NCBI GenBank assembly: GCA_024330965.1
Contig: JANDJL010000004.1
Span: forward strand, 111,458 to 175,457
Source of the DNA: Nitrospira sp.
GTDB lineage: Bacteria > Nitrospirota > Nitrospiria > Nitrospirales > Nitrospiraceae
Length of the DNA: 64,000 nt
Reading direction: 5' to 3'
The position numbers and the translations under genes are program-made. The notes under the pieces are model-generated. The model was not told where the DNA came from and ran no database searches. It worked only from the letters and a program-made list of their open reading frames with translations. Below, piece by piece: positions 62,953-64,000 of the stretch. The first letter of the stretch is position 1; every line of letters begins with the position of its first letter.

Positions 62953-63819
62953 TTGCGACGTTCTCTCGTGAGCAAGACGGCCGTCTCCGTGAGTCCCCAT
63001 TCCACCCTCGGGCCCCCTTCCATGCTAAATGCCCCTTCAACAGATTCTCATTTCAGCTTCCAAACACCACCGCCGAACGGCCGCCCGCTCAGGGTGAGCG
63101 GACGGTTCATCCCCCCCGACCCACACTCGACACAACGACGCCCTCTGATCTCAGTCATTCTCTGCACATACAATCGAGCGCACATCGTCACGCGCGCACT
63201 CGCCTCGGTGATGGGACAAACCTACCCCCACTGGGACCTTATCATCGTTGACGACGGGAGTACGGACGATACCGCAAGGCTCCTGATGCCAATCATCCAA
63301 TCCGATCCGCGCATGACATACTGTTATCATGCTAATCGAGGCGTCGCGCGCGCTCGGAATTCCGGCATTGCCCTCGCCAGAGGCGCATACGTCACATTTA
63401 TTGATTCCGACGACGAGTATCGGCCGGACCATTTGTCACACCGACTCAACATGATGGAACGACATCCTTCTCTTTCATTGGTCCACGGAGGCATAGAGTA
63501 CATAGGCCCTGCCGAAAAACAGTATGTGCCCGATGCGTTTCGACCTGGCAAGAAGATCCATCTCCGCAAGTGCTACGCAGGCGGCACTTTTTTTGCCAGG
63601 ACATCAGTATTCAAAAGCCTGCGAGGATTCCGCAACCTCCCGTTCGCGACGGATCTCGATTTCATCCAGCGTATGCGCAGAAGAGGTCTTCCAGTGGCGG
63701 TAGCAAGAAGTCGAACGTACCGCTATCACCTCGATTCAGACAACCGACTCTGCGACTTATACGAACAGGGAGGCGAAGCGGCGATCCTGAAATTCAGAGG
63801 ACAATGGACAGGAAATTAG
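62953..63819 (+). CDS. Family 2 glycosyltransferase
   Basis: ORF 288 aa; PLISVILCTYNRAHIVTRALASVMGQTYPHWDLIIVDDGSTDDTARLLMPI...NRGVARARNSGIALARGAYVTFIDSDDEYRP. Confidence 0.93.
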   Translation: MRRSLVSKTAVSVSPHSTLGPPSMLNAPSTDSHFSFQTPPPNGRPLRVSGRFIPPDPHSTQRRPLISVILCTYNRAHIVTRALASVMGQTYPHWDLIIVDDGSTDDTARLLMPIIQSDPRMTYCYHANRGVARARNSGIALARGAYVTFIDSDDEYRPDHLSHRLNMMERHPSLSLVHGGIEYIGPAEKQYVPDAFRPGKKIHLRKCYAGGTFFARTSVFKSLRGFRNLPFATDLDFIQRMRRRGLPVAVARSRTYRYHLDSDNRLCDLYEQGGEAAILKFRGQWTGN

Positions 63820-63825
63820 AGGAGC

Positions 63826-63853
63826 GGGTCGGTCCGAATCTCCGGACCGACCC
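63826..63853. terminator. Perfect hairpin gggtcggtccg-aatctc-cggaccgaccc between convergent genes
   Basis: 11-bp perfect arms right after the GT2 stop; followed by TTT on + strand. Confidence 0.6.
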
Positions 63854-63889
63854 TTTGGAGTACCTCATGAACAGCCCAATCAACAGACT

Positions 63890-64000
63890 TTAGTACCCTG
63901 CCTTTGCATTGGGGTTCACCTGGCTGGGGAACGGATCCAGAATGCTCTTGGGCGCCCCGTTCCAAATCACATCCGCCAAGTTCGACATGCGGCTCACGAT
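63890..64000 (-). CDS. C-terminal 36 aa of an unidentified protein, truncated by window edge
   Basis: Reverse translation ...IVSRMSNLADVIWNGAPKSILDPFPSQVNPNAKAGY*; open to the window edge. Confidence 0.55.
   Translation of the reverse strand: MVSRMSNLADVIWNGAPKSILDPFPSQVNPNAKAGY

Overview
The window is a dense bacterial chromosomal segment. I infer a Nitrospira-like (Nitrospirota) origin from gene content; this is not proven here. I see no CRISPR array, transposase or prophage. From left to right it carries: a phosphate-uptake locus (pstB partial, pstA, pstC, pstS, then an OprO/OprP-family porin); two paralogous lipoproteins around a roughly 1.8 kb coding-poor gap; msrA, a PilZ protein and a Pal/OmpA lipoprotein; tRNA-Arg; aroK-aroE-SDR-trmI; NfeD-slipin-sigma70; lipB and a Glu dehydrogenase; a D,D-carboxypeptidase; a VCBS-repeat protein; two multi-copy PCP_red-domain proteins; a long co-directional run pheA-hisC-aroF-tyrA-aroA-cmk-plsC-rpsA-sppA-HU/IHF; yebC-ruvA-(Cys-rich ORF)-ruvB; an assimilatory sulfate-reduction cluster (Rrf2, sulfite reductase-HEPN-TusA fusion, APS-reductase-type cysH, TrpD-like, cysD, cysNC); a Fis-type regulator; tRNA-Val-thrS-infC-rpmI-rplT; an archaeal-type pheS/pheT pair; rpe-rsmB-fmt; initiator tRNA-fMet; a GT2 glycosyltransferase; and the C-terminal end of an unidentified CDS. 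The most interesting points are the archaeal-type PheRS, the sulfite reductase-HEPN-TusA fusion with two complete Cys ligand sets, the apparently lid-less APS-kinase domain beside an Fe-S APS reductase, the tandem PCP_red proteins, a likely ATC start codon for infC, and a shared GTTAACA direct-repeat motif upstream of pstS and the porin. All calls come from reading the sequence and the ORF translations; no database search was run.
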